Shown in pieces: positions 9,957 through 19,297 of a DNA stretch of 64,000 nucleotides. The stretch spans positions 62,001 to 126,000 of the forward strand of contig JNWL01000006.1 in the NCBI GenBank assembly GCA_000716465.1, written 5' to 3'. Each line of letters opens with the position of its first letter. The stretch's first letter is position 1. The DNA is from Streptomyces bikiniensis (lineage in GTDB: Bacteria; Actinomycetota; Actinomycetes; Streptomycetales; Streptomycetaceae). The notes below the pieces were generated by a model that worked only from the letters and a program-made list of their open reading frames with translations, did not search any database and was not told where the DNA came from. A program made the translations under genes and the position numbers.

Positions 9957-11048
9957 TCAGGGCAGGCGGTGGTTCTCGTCCAGCACGACACCGCGTTCGG
10001 GGCGGTACAGGTCGAAGCCCCGGGTGTCGCACTGCAGGCCGCCGACGATGCAGTGGTCGACCAGGGCCTTGAGGGTGCGCTCCTCCCACGCGTTGAAGAA
10101 GTCGTAGTGGAAGGAGTAGCCGCGTCCGCTGGCCAGGCGGACCTGGCTCATGTCGCCGTTGACCGGCCACGCCATCTTGAACTCGATCATCGGCAGGGCG
10201 ACCGGGTGGGAGGCGGGGCACATGTTGTCGTTGGTGCCGGGCTTGACCACCGGGTAGGCCATGTGGCTCTGGTGGTCGGGGGTGTCGAGGTACTTCCCGT
10301 CCCAGCAGCTGGGGGCCTGCATGCGCAGGTTCAGCTGGACGTCGGGCCGGTTCGGACAGTTCGCCGGGATGTCGGTGTTGAAGAAGCTGTCACCGCATTC
10401 CCAGCCCTCGACGAAGCCCTTGTGGGACCGGAACTCCTGGGCGGTCTGCATCGGGTTGCCGACGACGAACCGCAGTCCCTTGGGGAAGGGCCGCACGCTC
10501 CGGTAGTCGGTCACGCCCGCCTTGTAGTAGATGACCTGGGGGCCGACGGGCAGGATCTTCTGGTCACCCTTGTAGAGCGAGGGCATCCAGTACGCGGAGG
10601 CGTCGGCGGGCGCCTTGCAGGTGGTGTTTCCTCCGTAGAGCGAGCCGGTGGTGCTGGCGGCGTTGGTGGAGGTGTTGCCCATGAACGTGTGGTCGTGGGA
10701 CCTGCCGAACTGGCCCGGGTAGACGATCGGGTCGTCCGGCGCGGTGTGGGTGACGGAGCAGCCGGCCTGGAACTCGTGGTGGTAGGCCGGCGGCGGGGTG
10801 GCCGTGGAGGGGACGACGCCGGTGACCTGGGGTACGGCGGGGATGTAGCCGTCCCCGTCGGCGTCGTCGCCCGAGGCCTGGGTGGAGGCGGCCATCCGGT
10901 GGCCTTCGTGGTGGGCGGCCGCGACGACGGCGGGCGGGAGGCCGCCGTCCGGGTCGGTGGCCTGCGCCATCGTGCCGATGCCGAGGGCGCCGGCGATGAG
11001 GGCCGTGCTGACGAGGAGTACGGAGAGCCGCTTCGGACTCGATCTCAT
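9957..11048 (-). CDS. Secreted DUF1996 protein
   Basis: A 363-residue exported protein. Residues 1-30 form a signal peptide (SSPKRLSVLL, then GALGIGTMAQA). The DUF1996 region runs from about residue 90 to the end and shows its hallmarks: a His-rich start (AYHHEFQAGC), GQFGRSHDHTFMGNT, and a late HPVALPMIEFKMAWP. It contains many conserved His, Asp and Cys residues, suggesting disulfides and perhaps a metal site. The molecular function of the family is unknown. It is a stand-alone gene with its own terminator; nothing in the neighbourhood reveals its job beyond the run of secreted proteins. Confidence 0.85.
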   Translation of the reverse strand: MRSSPKRLSVLLVSTALIAGALGIGTMAQATDPDGGLPPAVVAAAHHEGHRMAASTQASGDDADGDGYIPAVPQVTGVVPSTATPPPAYHHEFQAGCSVTHTAPDDPIVYPGQFGRSHDHTFMGNTSTNAASTTGSLYGGNTTCKAPADASAYWMPSLYKGDQKILPVGPQVIYYKAGVTDYRSVRPFPKGLRFVVGNPMQTAQEFRSHKGFVEGWECGDSFFNTDIPANCPNRPDVQLNLRMQAPSCWDGKYLDTPDHQSHMAYPVVKPGTNDNMCPASHPVALPMIEFKMAWPVNGDMSQVRLASGRGYSFHYDFFNAWEERTLKALVDHCIVGGLQCDTRGFDLYRPERGVVLDENHRLP

Positions 11049-11188
11049 GGGGATCTCCTGCCCGTGGGGGTGGTTCCGCGTGAACGCGAGGGCTCCACGC
11101 GACTGGTGTGGTGGTTTCCCGTGCGGTGGTGCCGGGGTGGCGGGGCCGAGCGGCGGGCCCCACCACCCGTCATGGGGAGTAGGCGTCG

Positions 11189-13357
11189 TCAGGCGTAGAC
11201 GCCGAACTCGTGGAGCGAGTAGCCCCAGCCGGTGCCGCGCGCGGTGAGCTGGAGCTTGACGTACCGGGCGGTGGCGCCGGTCTCGATGGTGTCGATGTCG
11301 CCGTTACCCGTGGTGGTGGTGTGGATGGTGCGCCAGGCAGTGCCGTTGTCGGACACCTGGACCTCGTAGGACGTGGCGTAGGCGGGGTCCCAGACCAGCT
11401 GGAGCCGGTTGAAGGAGCGGACCGAGCCGAGGTCGACCTGGATCCACTGGGGGTCGCTCCAGTCGCTGGCCCAGCGGGTGCCGGGGTTGCCGTCGACGGC
11501 GTTGGAGGCGGGGCAGGGGCAGTCGCCGTAGGAGGCCTGGGAGGAGGAGGCGGTGGCGGGCCTGCCCAGGGCGATGTCGGTGCCGACGACGGGCGGGGCG
11601 ACGACCTTCACGGACTTGGTCTCGATGCCGGCGTTGCCACGGCCGTCCTCGGCCTGGACGTAGACCTTCCAGACGCCGAGCTTCTCGGGCGCGGTGACGG
11701 CGAAGGTGCCGTTGCCCAGGGAGCGGTACTGCGCGTCGACGAGGCGCTTGTCGCCGTTGGCGTAGTTCCCGCTGAGGTAGATCTTGGGGGTGACCGGGTC
11801 GCCGTCGGGGTCGCGGATGTCGGCGCGGACCGTGAACTCGCGTCCGGCCGGGGCGGCGGAGGCCGGGCTGACGGTCATGTTCGTGATGACGGGCGGGGTG
11901 TTGTCGCCGGCGGTGGAGCCGGTGTAGGCCTTCTTGACGGCGTAGTACGACAGGCGCTTGAGGCCGTCGGGGATCAGGTTGAACCAGACGCCGCCGAAGT
12001 CGTGTTCGAGGCCGTAGTGGAAGAGGGTGGCGCCGAGGGCGACGCCCCGGTGGCCGGTGACGCAGTTCCAGGCCTTGGTGTAGCCGTCGGCCTTCTGGAC
12101 GTCGGTGGGCTCGTCGGGGACGCCGTTGGCGTCGTTCGGCACCTCCCACTCGCCCGCGGGGCCGCCCTCGGTGATGATGTACGGCTTGGTGTAGCCGCCC
12201 TGCTGCCAGTCCCGCTGCACGTTGCAGACGTCGCCGTAGGAGTTCATCGAGTACAGGTCGAGGTCGGGGGCGTTGCGCTTGTAGTACGGCCAGGCCCCGG
12301 TCCAGGCGTCCGTGGAGGTCACCGGGTGGTCGGGGTCGATGGAGTGGATCCTCCTGGCGACGTCGTTGACGAAGGTGGTGTAGGCGTTGCGCTGGGCTTC
12401 GAGCTCGGTGCCGCCGTAGCAGTTCTGCAGGCCGAGGACGGACTCGTTGCCGACGTTCCACATGAGCGTGGCCGGGTGGGACTTGTAGGTGTCGACCCAC
12501 TTGGCGAACTCGGTGAGCATGTCGTTCTTGTACGCGGTGTCCGTCACGTAGTCGACGCAGCCGCCGGAGCCGGGGCCGCCGCCGGGCTGGAGCCAGAAGC
12601 CGTTGACGACCTTGAGGCCCTGGGCGGCCGCGGCGTCGAGCAGGGGCTTGCTGGAGGCGTCGGTCCCCCAGGTGCGGACGGTGTTGACGCCCATGGACCT
12701 CAGGTCCGGCATGTGGCGGGGGGCGTCGGCCATCGACGGGCCCCAGGTGAGGCCCTTGACCGTGTACGGCTGTCCGCCGACGGTCAGTTGCCAGTTGCCC
12801 TGCGAGCCGGTGACCCGGACGGCGCCGCCGGGCCCGGGCTGGGTGGTGCCGCCGTCGCCGTAGACCCGGAACTCCCAGAGGGAGTAGCCGTATCCGGTGG
12901 CGCGGGTGATGCCCTGGAGGCGTACGTAGCGGCCGGTGCCGGAGACCGCCAGTTCGTCGGTGCCGCCGTCGCCGGCCGTCACGGAACCGGCGGTGCGCCA
13001 GTCGGTGCCGTTGTCGGAGAGCTGGATGGCGTAGGCCTTGCCGTAGGCGCCCTCCCAGTTCAGGACGACGCGGCTGATGTCCGCGCGTGCGCCGAGGTCG
13101 ACCTGGAGCCACTGGTCGTCGCTCCACCGGCTGGCCCAGCGGGTGCCGGTGAGGTCGCCGTCGACGGCGGCGGAGGCGGAGTAGGCGGCGCCCTCGGTGG
13201 AGGAGGCGGTGGCGGTCTTCCCCTGCGAGAGGAGGGTTTCGGCGGCGGTGGCGGGCGCCGCGGTCAGGACGGTGGCGGAGGTGGCGAGCAGGGCTCCGAG
13301 GGAGACGAGCGAGGCCGTGGTGCGGGCCCGCCTCCGTGTGGTCGGGGCGGTGGTCAT
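11189..13357 (-). CDS. Secreted GH2-like TIM-barrel glycosidase with two discoidin domains
   Basis: A 722-residue exported enzyme. Signal peptide 1-39; F5/8 type C (discoidin) carbohydrate-binding module about 40-167; clan GH-A (GH2-like) barrel about 180-480; Ig-like domain about 490-585; second discoidin module about 590-722. Likely acid/base Glu305 in WNVGNES and nucleophile Glu397 in IITEGGP. It should hydrolyse an extracellular polysaccharide; the sugar is not readable from sequence. Its N-terminal module is very similar to that of the neighbouring beta-helix protein. The two genes are separated by a hairpin, so they may be separate transcripts. Confidence 0.85.
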   Translation of the reverse strand: MTTAPTTRRRARTTASLVSLGALLATSATVLTAAPATAAETLLSQGKTATASSTEGAAYSASAAVDGDLTGTRWASRWSDDQWLQVDLGARADISRVVLNWEGAYGKAYAIQLSDNGTDWRTAGSVTAGDGGTDELAVSGTGRYVRLQGITRATGYGYSLWEFRVYGDGGTTQPGPGGAVRVTGSQGNWQLTVGGQPYTVKGLTWGPSMADAPRHMPDLRSMGVNTVRTWGTDASSKPLLDAAAAQGLKVVNGFWLQPGGGPGSGGCVDYVTDTAYKNDMLTEFAKWVDTYKSHPATLMWNVGNESVLGLQNCYGGTELEAQRNAYTTFVNDVARRIHSIDPDHPVTSTDAWTGAWPYYKRNAPDLDLYSMNSYGDVCNVQRDWQQGGYTKPYIITEGGPAGEWEVPNDANGVPDEPTDVQKADGYTKAWNCVTGHRGVALGATLFHYGLEHDFGGVWFNLIPDGLKRLSYYAVKKAYTGSTAGDNTPPVITNMTVSPASAAPAGREFTVRADIRDPDGDPVTPKIYLSGNYANGDKRLVDAQYRSLGNGTFAVTAPEKLGVWKVYVQAEDGRGNAGIETKSVKVVAPPVVGTDIALGRPATASSSQASYGDCPCPASNAVDGNPGTRWASDWSDPQWIQVDLGSVRSFNRLQLVWDPAYATSYEVQVSDNGTAWRTIHTTTTGNGDIDTIETGATARYVKLQLTARGTGWGYSLHEFGVYA

Positions 13358-13389
13358 GGGGGCTCCTGGACAGGCGGTGGAGGGGATGG

Positions 13390-13433
13390 CCTTCCGGGCG
13401 GCGCGGCGGGGTCCTGGAACGCCGCCCGGAAGG
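13390..13433 (-). terminator. Hairpin terminator of the discoidin beta-helix gene
   Basis: A 14-bp perfect stem (13390-13403 with 13420-13433) and a 16-nt loop lie just past the stop at 13482 and before the next minus-strand gene. Confidence 0.65.
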
Positions 13434-13481
13434 AGCGGGGGGTGCCGGGGCGCGCCGGTCGGGCGCGTCCCGGCGGGGCCG

Positions 13482-15674
13482 TCAGGGGAAGGAGACGACG
13501 GTGGAGGGCACGGTGGAGCTGCCGCCGGGGACGGTGGAGGCCCCGGTGTCGTTGATGACGTGGTTGTAGTGGCCCATGCCGCCGAGGGAGACCACCAGGA
13601 GGCTGTGGAACTTCACGCCCGGCTTGACGGGCGCCTTGAAGCCGTGGTCCTGGACGATGGTCGGGTCGACGTTGTAGTTGCAGTAGCTGCCGAGGCCCCA
13701 CGCCTCGTGGGTGTTCACGGAGTCGTCGACCCGGTAGGCGGCGTACCCCTTCGTCGAACCGTTCTGGATGGCGGCCTGGTTGGGCGCGTCGTACGCCTTC
13801 TCGTTCTGGTAGAAGATCGTGCGGCCGCGCTCGCCGTACCACTCGACGTCGTACTTGTTGAAGTGCTCGACGAACAGGCCGGTGGCGAGCACGTCGTCGC
13901 CGTTGACCCGGACGCCGTAGTCGGCGCGGTTGGTCTCCCAGCCCCAGCCCTCGCCGTGGTCGGCGCGCCACACCCAGGTGTGGTCGATGATGGCGTCGTC
14001 GCTGTTGACGACCACGCTGGTGGTGGCCTTGCCGACGTGGGCGCCGCCGATGCGGACGTAGACGTCCTGCACGGTGGTGGGGTTGGCGGCGTGGTCGGCG
14101 GAGGAGTTCTGCGGGCCGAGCTCCAGCAGCGTCGGGGAGTTGACCGGGCCGGCGTCGATCAGGAAGCCGGCGAGGCGGACGCCGTCGACGTCGGCGACCT
14201 TCATCGCGGTGACGCCGTTGTCGGGGATGATCGTGGCGAGGCCGAGGCCGAGCACGATGGTGTTGGCGCGGTTCACGTTGATGCTCTGGTCGACGTGGTA
14301 GACGCCCGGGGTGAAGAGCAGGTGCAGGCCCTGGGCCAGCGCCTGGTTGATGGTGGCGGCGGTGACGCCCGGCTTGACCACGTAGAACCGGTTCAGCGGG
14401 ATGGACTCGCCCTGCGGGGTGCCGTTGGCCCAGCTGGTGCCGCGCGCGTTGGTCCGCTTGGCGGGCGCGAAGACCTTGTACTCGTTGCCGTCGAGGTAGA
14501 GGTAGGGCTTCTCGCGGGAGATCGGGGTGGTGTCGAGCGTGGTGTAGCGCGGCTCCGGGAAGGAGGTGGCCGGAGCGCCCTCGACGCCCGAGAAGGTCTG
14601 GTTCCAGACGCTGTTGGACCAGCCGCCGATGGAGCTCTCGCGGGTGTACCACTGCTGCTGCGAGTAGTTCCCGACCTGGCCGTCGATCTTCGAGTCGGCG
14701 ATGTAGCCGCCGCTGGCCCAGCCGTAGCCGTTCGGGGCGAGGTTGAGGCCGCCCTTGACGTGCATGCGGCGGAAGGAGGAGGCCTGGGAGACGGCCCAGC
14801 GGTTGGTGCCGTTGACCGGGTTGAGGGTCAGGCCCTCGGCGCCGCGCCAGAAGTTCTGGGTGGCGTTGCCGTTGAACCAGCCGGCGTCGACGGTCACATC
14901 GCCGTTGATGGTGGTGTCGCCGGGGCGCAGGCCGAGTCCGGCGATCTGGGTGTAGAAGCCGATCTGGGCGTTGAGGTTGTTGTACGTGCCCGGCTTGAAG
15001 AGGAAGGCGTGCCGGCCGGAGCCGAACTGGGCCGACTCCTGCTGTTGGAAGACCTGGTCCAGCTTGGCCTGGATGCCGGGGGTGGAGGGGTCGAAGACGT
15101 GCACGTTGGGGCCGAGGTCGCCGCCGCCGGGGAGGACGGGGCCGGTGCCGTCGGTGGTGCCGTACACCTGGAACTCCCAGAGGGAGAAGCCGTATCCGGT
15201 GCCGCGGGTCGCGCCGTTCATGCGGACGTAGCGGCCGGTGCCGGAGAGGGTGACGTCGTCGGTGCCGCCGTCGCCGGCGGTCACGGTGGTGACGGTCCGC
15301 CAGTCGGTGCCGTTCTCGGAGGCCTGGATCTGGTAGCTCTTGCCGTAGGCGGCCTCCCAGCTCAGGGTGGCGCTGCTGAGCGTGGCGCTGCGGCCGAGGT
15401 CGACCTGGATCCACTGGTTGTCGTTCCACTGGCTGGCCCAGCGGGTGCCGAAGTCGCCGTCGACGGCGGCGGACGCGGCGAAGGCGGCGCCTTCGGTGGA
15501 GGAGGCGGTGGCGGTCTTCCCCTGGGAGAGCAGGGTGGGGGCCGCCTGGGCCGTCGTCGCGGGGGCGAGGGCGAGCAGGCCGCCTGCCAGGGACGCGACG
15601 AGTGCGCCGACGGTGGCCCGTCGGACGTTCTGTGCGGGACGCCGGAGGACCGGCGGGGACCCGACGGAGGACAT
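13482..15674 (-). CDS. Secreted discoidin / right-handed beta-helix protein, putative polysaccharide-active
   Basis: A 730-residue exported protein. Signal peptide about 1-45 (Tat/Sec not resolved); discoidin module about 48-173; then a long region with beta-helix hallmarks: FKPGTYNNLN, LFTPGVYHVDQS and stacked VxVxGxxxxxxGLFVEHFNKYDV turns. The fold resembles GH55/pectate-lyase-like helices. Relatives in Streptomyces are often labelled adenylyl cyclase, which nothing here supports. The start at 15674 has an AGAGGAG ribosome site. A LacI-type palindrome 33 bp upstream and the divergent lacI gene suggest carbohydrate-induced expression with the adjoining transporter locus. Substrate is inferred only. 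Confidence 0.78.
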   Translation of the reverse strand: MSSVGSPPVLRRPAQNVRRATVGALVASLAGGLLALAPATTAQAAPTLLSQGKTATASSTEGAAFAASAAVDGDFGTRWASQWNDNQWIQVDLGRSATLSSATLSWEAAYGKSYQIQASENGTDWRTVTTVTAGDGGTDDVTLSGTGRYVRMNGATRGTGYGFSLWEFQVYGTTDGTGPVLPGGGDLGPNVHVFDPSTPGIQAKLDQVFQQQESAQFGSGRHAFLFKPGTYNNLNAQIGFYTQIAGLGLRPGDTTINGDVTVDAGWFNGNATQNFWRGAEGLTLNPVNGTNRWAVSQASSFRRMHVKGGLNLAPNGYGWASGGYIADSKIDGQVGNYSQQQWYTRESSIGGWSNSVWNQTFSGVEGAPATSFPEPRYTTLDTTPISREKPYLYLDGNEYKVFAPAKRTNARGTSWANGTPQGESIPLNRFYVVKPGVTAATINQALAQGLHLLFTPGVYHVDQSINVNRANTIVLGLGLATIIPDNGVTAMKVADVDGVRLAGFLIDAGPVNSPTLLELGPQNSSADHAANPTTVQDVYVRIGGAHVGKATTSVVVNSDDAIIDHTWVWRADHGEGWGWETNRADYGVRVNGDDVLATGLFVEHFNKYDVEWYGERGRTIFYQNEKAYDAPNQAAIQNGSTKGYAAYRVDDSVNTHEAWGLGSYCNYNVDPTIVQDHGFKAPVKPGVKFHSLLVVSLGGMGHYNHVINDTGASTVPGGSSTVPSTVVSFP

Positions 15675-15706
15675 GGGTCTCCTCTGGGATACATGGGGGA
15701 AACGTG

Positions 15707-15720
15707 GGAGAGCGCTCTCC
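15707..15720. promoter_or_regulatory. LacI-type operator palindrome
   Basis: GGAGAGCGCTCTCC is a perfect 14-bp palindrome with the central CG step typical of LacI-family sites, resembling the CebR-type TGGGAGCGCTCCCA box. It lies between the divergent beta-helix gene (start 15674) and lacI gene (start 15865). Confidence 0.75.
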
Positions 15721-15864
15721 GAAACCTTGCCCGCAGGGCGAGTTGACGGTCAAGGCGTGTGACACGACTTTTCTTTCGGCTTTCATTAAGTCACGACACC
15801 GATGGCTTCCGGCCGGTCCCCGACCGTTCTCCCACCGGACGCGCCCCACCGTTAAAGTGCGGAG

Positions 15865-16884
15865 GTGGGGAATCGAGTACCGACTCTGGAAGACGTCGCA
15901 CGTGAGGCGGGGGTGTCGCGGGCCACGGTGTCCCGCGTCGTGAACGGGGTGCGGAACGTATCCCCCGACATCCAGCGGAGCGTGCGCGACGCCATCGCCC
16001 GCACCGGCTACGCCCCCAACCAGGCCGCCCGCTCCCTGGTGACGCGGCGGACCGGGGCCGCCGCCCTCGTGCTCTCCGCGACGGACGGGGCCTTCGCCGC
16101 CCGGGTCTTCTCCGACCCGTTCTTCGGACGCGTCGTGGACGGCGTCCTGCCCGTGCTGCGCGAGCGCGCGATCCAGCCGGTGCTGCTCGTCGCCGAGTCG
16201 GAGCGGGCCAGGACCCAGCTCGTCGAGTACCTGCGGCGGGGCGGTGCCGACGGGGCCCTCGTGGTGCCGCTCGACGACGAGGACCCGCTGCCCGCGATGC
16301 TGGCCGCGGCCGGCCTCCCCACGGTCCTCTTCGGCCGGCCCCGCGACGGGGAGCGGTACGGCTTCGTCGACCTCGACAACGACGCGGGGGCGCGCCTCGC
16401 GGCCGAGCACCTGTGGGCCACCGGCCGGCGGCGCCCCGCCACCGTCGCCGCACCGGTCACCGCCCCCGCGGCGGCGGCGCGCCTGGACGGCTTCCGCCGG
16501 GCGCTCGCCGCCCGGGGCGTGACGGACGTGCCGGTCGTACGGGGCGGGTTCACGGTCGACAGCGGCCGGCGGGCCATGGCCGAGCTGCTGCGGGACCACC
16601 CGGACGTCGACGCGGTGTTCGCCGCGAACGACCTGATGGCCGAGGGCGCCTGCCAGTACCTGCGCGAGCGGGGCGTGGACGTCCCCGGCGCGGTGGCCGT
16701 CGTGGGCTTCGACGACTCGGCGGCCGCACGGCGCTCCCGGCCCCGTCTGACCACCGTCCGCCAGCCGGTGGAACGCATGGCGGCCGCGCTGGCCGGCCTC
16801 CTGGTCGAGGAACTGGAGGGCACCCGGACCGGCCCCGCCTCACGGGTCTTCGAACCGGTCCTGGTCGTGCGCGAGTCCGCCTGA
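15865..16884 (+). CDS. LacI-family transcriptional regulator
   Basis: A 339-residue repressor. The N-terminal helix-turn-helix with hinge reads TLEDVAREAGVSRATVSRVV, followed by the YAPNQAARSL hinge helix that reads the central CG of the operator. A periplasmic-binding-protein-like sugar-binding domain occupies about 65-335. It very likely binds the palindrome at 15707-15720 and controls the divergent beta-helix gene, itself, and perhaps the transporter and GH1 genes. It converges with the GH1 gene across a strong hairpin. The GTG at 15865 is the first codon before the conserved PTLEDVA segment. Confidence 0.93.
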   Translation: MGNRVPTLEDVAREAGVSRATVSRVVNGVRNVSPDIQRSVRDAIARTGYAPNQAARSLVTRRTGAAALVLSATDGAFAARVFSDPFFGRVVDGVLPVLRERAIQPVLLVAESERARTQLVEYLRRGGADGALVVPLDDEDPLPAMLAAAGLPTVLFGRPRDGERYGFVDLDNDAGARLAAEHLWATGRRRPATVAAPVTAPAAAARLDGFRRALAARGVTDVPVVRGGFTVDSGRRAMAELLRDHPDVDAVFAANDLMAEGACQYLRERGVDVPGAVAVVGFDDSAAARRSRPRLTTVRQPVERMAAALAGLLVEELEGTRTGPASRVFEPVLVVRESA

Positions 16885-16936
16885 CCGCCCCCGTGCCCCT
16901 CCCGGTCCGGGGGCTCCCCCGGGGAGGGGGCGTGCG

Positions 16937-16988
16937 CCGGCCTCCGGAGGGCGCCCGAGCGGTCTCGGGGCGGCCCTCCGGAGGCCGG
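16937..16988. terminator. Bidirectional hairpin between lacI and GH1 genes
   Basis: A 16-bp perfect outer stem (16937-16952 with 16973-16988), extended inward by an imperfect GC-rich part, between convergent genes. Confidence 0.75.
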
Positions 16989-17003
16989 TGAGGGAGTGCC
17001 GGT

Positions 17004-18380
17004 TCAGCCGGCGGTGGCCTCCCGGTGGGCGCGGATGACGTCCGCGTACCGGCGGCCGCTCGTCTTCACGGTCCGCTTCTGCGTCGCGTAGTCGACGTGG
17101 ACGAGTCCGAAGCGCTTGTCGTAGCCGTAGGCCCACTCGAAGTTGTCGAGCAGGGACCAGGCGTAGTACCCGGCGAGCGGGACGCCCTTGCGGACGGCGC
17201 GGGCGCAGGCCGCGAGGTGCTGCTCCAGGTAGCCGGTGCGCTCCGGGTCGTGGACGGCGCCGTCGGGGCCGACGGTGTCGGGGAAGGCGGAGCCGTTCTC
17301 GGTGACGTACAGCTCGCGCACCCCGTAGTCCTCGGTGAGGCGCAGCAGGAGGGCTTCGAGGCCGCCGGCGTCGATCTGCCAGTCCATGCCGCTGCGGGGC
17401 ACGTCGGGCAGGCGCACCTCGCGGGCGTGCGGGACGGGTCCCTCGGGGTCGTCGGCGACGGTGACCGGGAAGTAGTAGTTGAGGCCGTGCCAGTCGAGCG
17501 GGGCGGCGATCAGCTCCGCGTCGCCCGGCTTCTCGGGGAGCTCGACCCCGTACAGCTCGCGCATGTCGGTCGGGAAGCCGCGGCCGTACACCGGGTCGAG
17601 CCACCAGCGGTTGGTGTGGCCGTCCATGCGGGCGGCGGCGGCGAGGTCCTCGGGCCGGTCGGAGGCGGGCGCGACGGTGGAGTGGTTGGTGACCAGGCCG
17701 ATCCGGGCGCCGGGGGCGGCGGCGCGCAGCGCCCGGGTGGCGAGGCCGTGGGCGAGCAGCAGGTGGTACGAGGCGCGGACGGCGGCCGTGAGGTCGGTGA
17801 GGCCCGGGGCCATCCGGCCCTCCAGGTGGCCGATCCAGCCGGAGCAGAGCGGTTCGTTGAGGGTGGCCCAGCGGGTGACGCGGTCGCCGAGGCGCTCGGC
17901 GACCGCGGTGGTGTAGGCGGCGAGGTGCTCGGCGGTCTCGCGGACGGTCCAGCCGCCGCGGTCCTGGAGGGCCTGCGGCAGGTCCCAGTGGTAGAGGGTG
18001 ACGGAGGGGGTGATGCCGGCGTCGAGGAGGCCGTCGACGAGCCGGTCGTAGAAGTCGAGCCCGGCCTTGTTGACGGGTCCGTCGCCGCCGGGGACGACGC
18101 GGGGCCAGGCGACGGAGAGCCGGTAGGTGTCGGTGCCCAGCTCCTTCATCAGGGCGATGTCCTCGCGCCAGCGGTGGTAGTGGTCGCAGGCGGTGTCGCC
18201 GTGGTCGCCGTTGTCGATCGCACCGGGAACCCGGGAGAAGGTGTCCCAGATGGAGGGGGCCCGCCCGTCCTCGGCGACGGCGCCCTCGATCTGGTAGGCG
18301 GAGGTCGCCGTGCCCCAGGCGAAGGACGGCGGGAAGGCCTCCAGGTCGAGCGCGGGGCGGGAACCGGTGGATTCGGACAC
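17004..18380 (-). CDS. GH1 beta-glucosidase
   Basis: A 458-residue cytosolic family 1 glycoside hydrolase of normal length. The acid/base is Glu176 in ATLNEPLCS and the nucleophile Glu361 in YVTENGSAF; the N-terminal [14 protein letters not shown] signature and the aglycone-side [18 protein letters not shown] are present. It should cleave imported beta-linked disaccharides to glucose. It is the last gene of the binding-protein/permease/permease/GH1 array, 35 bp behind the second permease, the arrangement of cellobiose-type uptake operons (CebEFG-BglC). The GTG at 18380 was chosen for its AGAGG ribosome site. Confidence 0.93.
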   Translation of the reverse strand: MSESTGSRPALDLEAFPPSFAWGTATSAYQIEGAVAEDGRAPSIWDTFSRVPGAIDNGDHGDTACDHYHRWREDIALMKELGTDTYRLSVAWPRVVPGGDGPVNKAGLDFYDRLVDGLLDAGITPSVTLYHWDLPQALQDRGGWTVRETAEHLAAYTTAVAERLGDRVTRWATLNEPLCSGWIGHLEGRMAPGLTDLTAAVRASYHLLLAHGLATRALRAAAPGARIGLVTNHSTVAPASDRPEDLAAAARMDGHTNRWWLDPVYGRGFPTDMRELYGVELPEKPGDAELIAAPLDWHGLNYYFPVTVADDPEGPVPHAREVRLPDVPRSGMDWQIDAGGLEALLLRLTEDYGVRELYVTENGSAFPDTVGPDGAVHDPERTGYLEQHLAACARAVRKGVPLAGYYAWSLLDNFEWAYGYDKRFGLVHVDYATQKRTVKTSGRRYADVIRAHREATAG

Positions 18381-18415
18381 GGAGAACCTCTTCGTGGTCG
18401 GTGGGGAGGAGGGCG

Positions 18416-19297
18416 TCACTTGACCGCACCCGCGGTGAGGCCGGCGACGAGGTAGCGCTGGAGGAGCAGGAACCCGGCGACGACGGGGACGCTCACCACG
18501 AGGGAGGCGGCCATCACCTGGTTCCAGTAGACGTCGTTCAGGGTGGCGTAGCCCTGGAGGCCGACGGCGAGGGTGCGGGTGCTGTCGGTGGTCATGACGG
18601 AGGCGAAGAGGACCTCGCCCCAGGCCGTCATGAAGGCGTAGATCGCGACGGCGACGATGCCGGGCGTCGCGGCCGGGATGATCACGCGGAACAGCGCCTT
18701 GACCGGCCCGCAGCCGTCGACCTTGGCCGCCTCGTCCAGCTCGCGCGGGATCGAGTCGAAGTAGCCGGTCAGCATCCAGATGGAGAACGGCAGCGAGAAG
18801 GTCAGATAGGTGAGGATCAGCCCTTCGCGGGAGCCGAACAGGGCGATGCCGGTGGCGTTGCCGAGGTTGACGTAGATGAGGAAGAGCGGCAGCAGGAAGA
18901 GGATGCCGGGGAACATCTGCGTCGAGAGGACCGTCACCGTGAAGACCCGCTTGCCGCGGAAGGAGTAGCGGCTGACGGCGTACGCGGCGAAGACCGCGAC
19001 GACCACCGAGAAGACCGTGGCCGCGCCCGCGACGACGATCGAGTTCACGAAGTAGTCGGCGAGCGGGACGGTCTCCCAGATGTCCGCGTACGGGCGGAGC
19101 GTGAGCCCGGAGGGGAACCACTCGAACTTCCCCGACACGTCCTTGAGGGGCTTCAGGGAGCTGGAGACCATCACGTACACCGGCAGCACCACGAACGCGG
19201 TGAGCAGGGCGAGGAAGATCCGCCGGGTCCACAGGAACGAGCGGGGCGCCGCCATGGGCGACCGGGGGGCCGTGCGCCGGACTGCGTGCTCAGACAT
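18416..19297 (-). CDS. ABC sugar transporter permease (MalG/CebG-like)
   Basis: A 293-residue inner membrane protein with six predicted membrane helices. The ATPase-contacting EAA loop is [20 protein letters not shown] near residues 200-220, the MalG subfamily form. The start overlaps the stop of the first permease by 8 bp, so the pair is translationally coupled. With the other permease and the binding lipoprotein it forms an importer. No ATPase gene is present, so it presumably uses the shared MsiK-type ATPase known for Streptomyces sugar importers. Confidence 0.93.
   Translation of the reverse strand: MSEHAVRRTAPRSPMAAPRSFLWTRRIFLALLTAFVVLPVYVMVSSSLKPLKDVSGKFEWFPSGLTLRPYADIWETVPLADYFVNSIVVAGAATVFSVVVAVFAAYAVSRYSFRGKRVFTVTVLSTQMFPGILFLLPLFLIYVNLGNATGIALFGSREGLILTYLTFSLPFSIWMLTGYFDSIPRELDEAAKVDGCGPVKALFRVIIPAATPGIVAVAIYAFMTAWGEVLFASVMTTDSTRTLAVGLQGYATLNDVYWNQVMAASLVVSVPVVAGFLLLQRYLVAGLTAGAVK

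Noticed and set aside
13482..15674. Adenylyl cyclase annotation
   Set aside because: No cyclase catalytic signature; discoidin and beta-helix features instead.
13197..15746. 849-codon plus-strand open frame
   Set aside because: Low-complexity Gly/Val/Asp sequence opposite the secreted beta-helix protein; a GC-bias shadow.
17025..18455. 476-codon plus-strand open frame opposite GH1
   Set aside because: Antisense of an enzyme with complete GH1 catalytic motifs; no motifs of its own.
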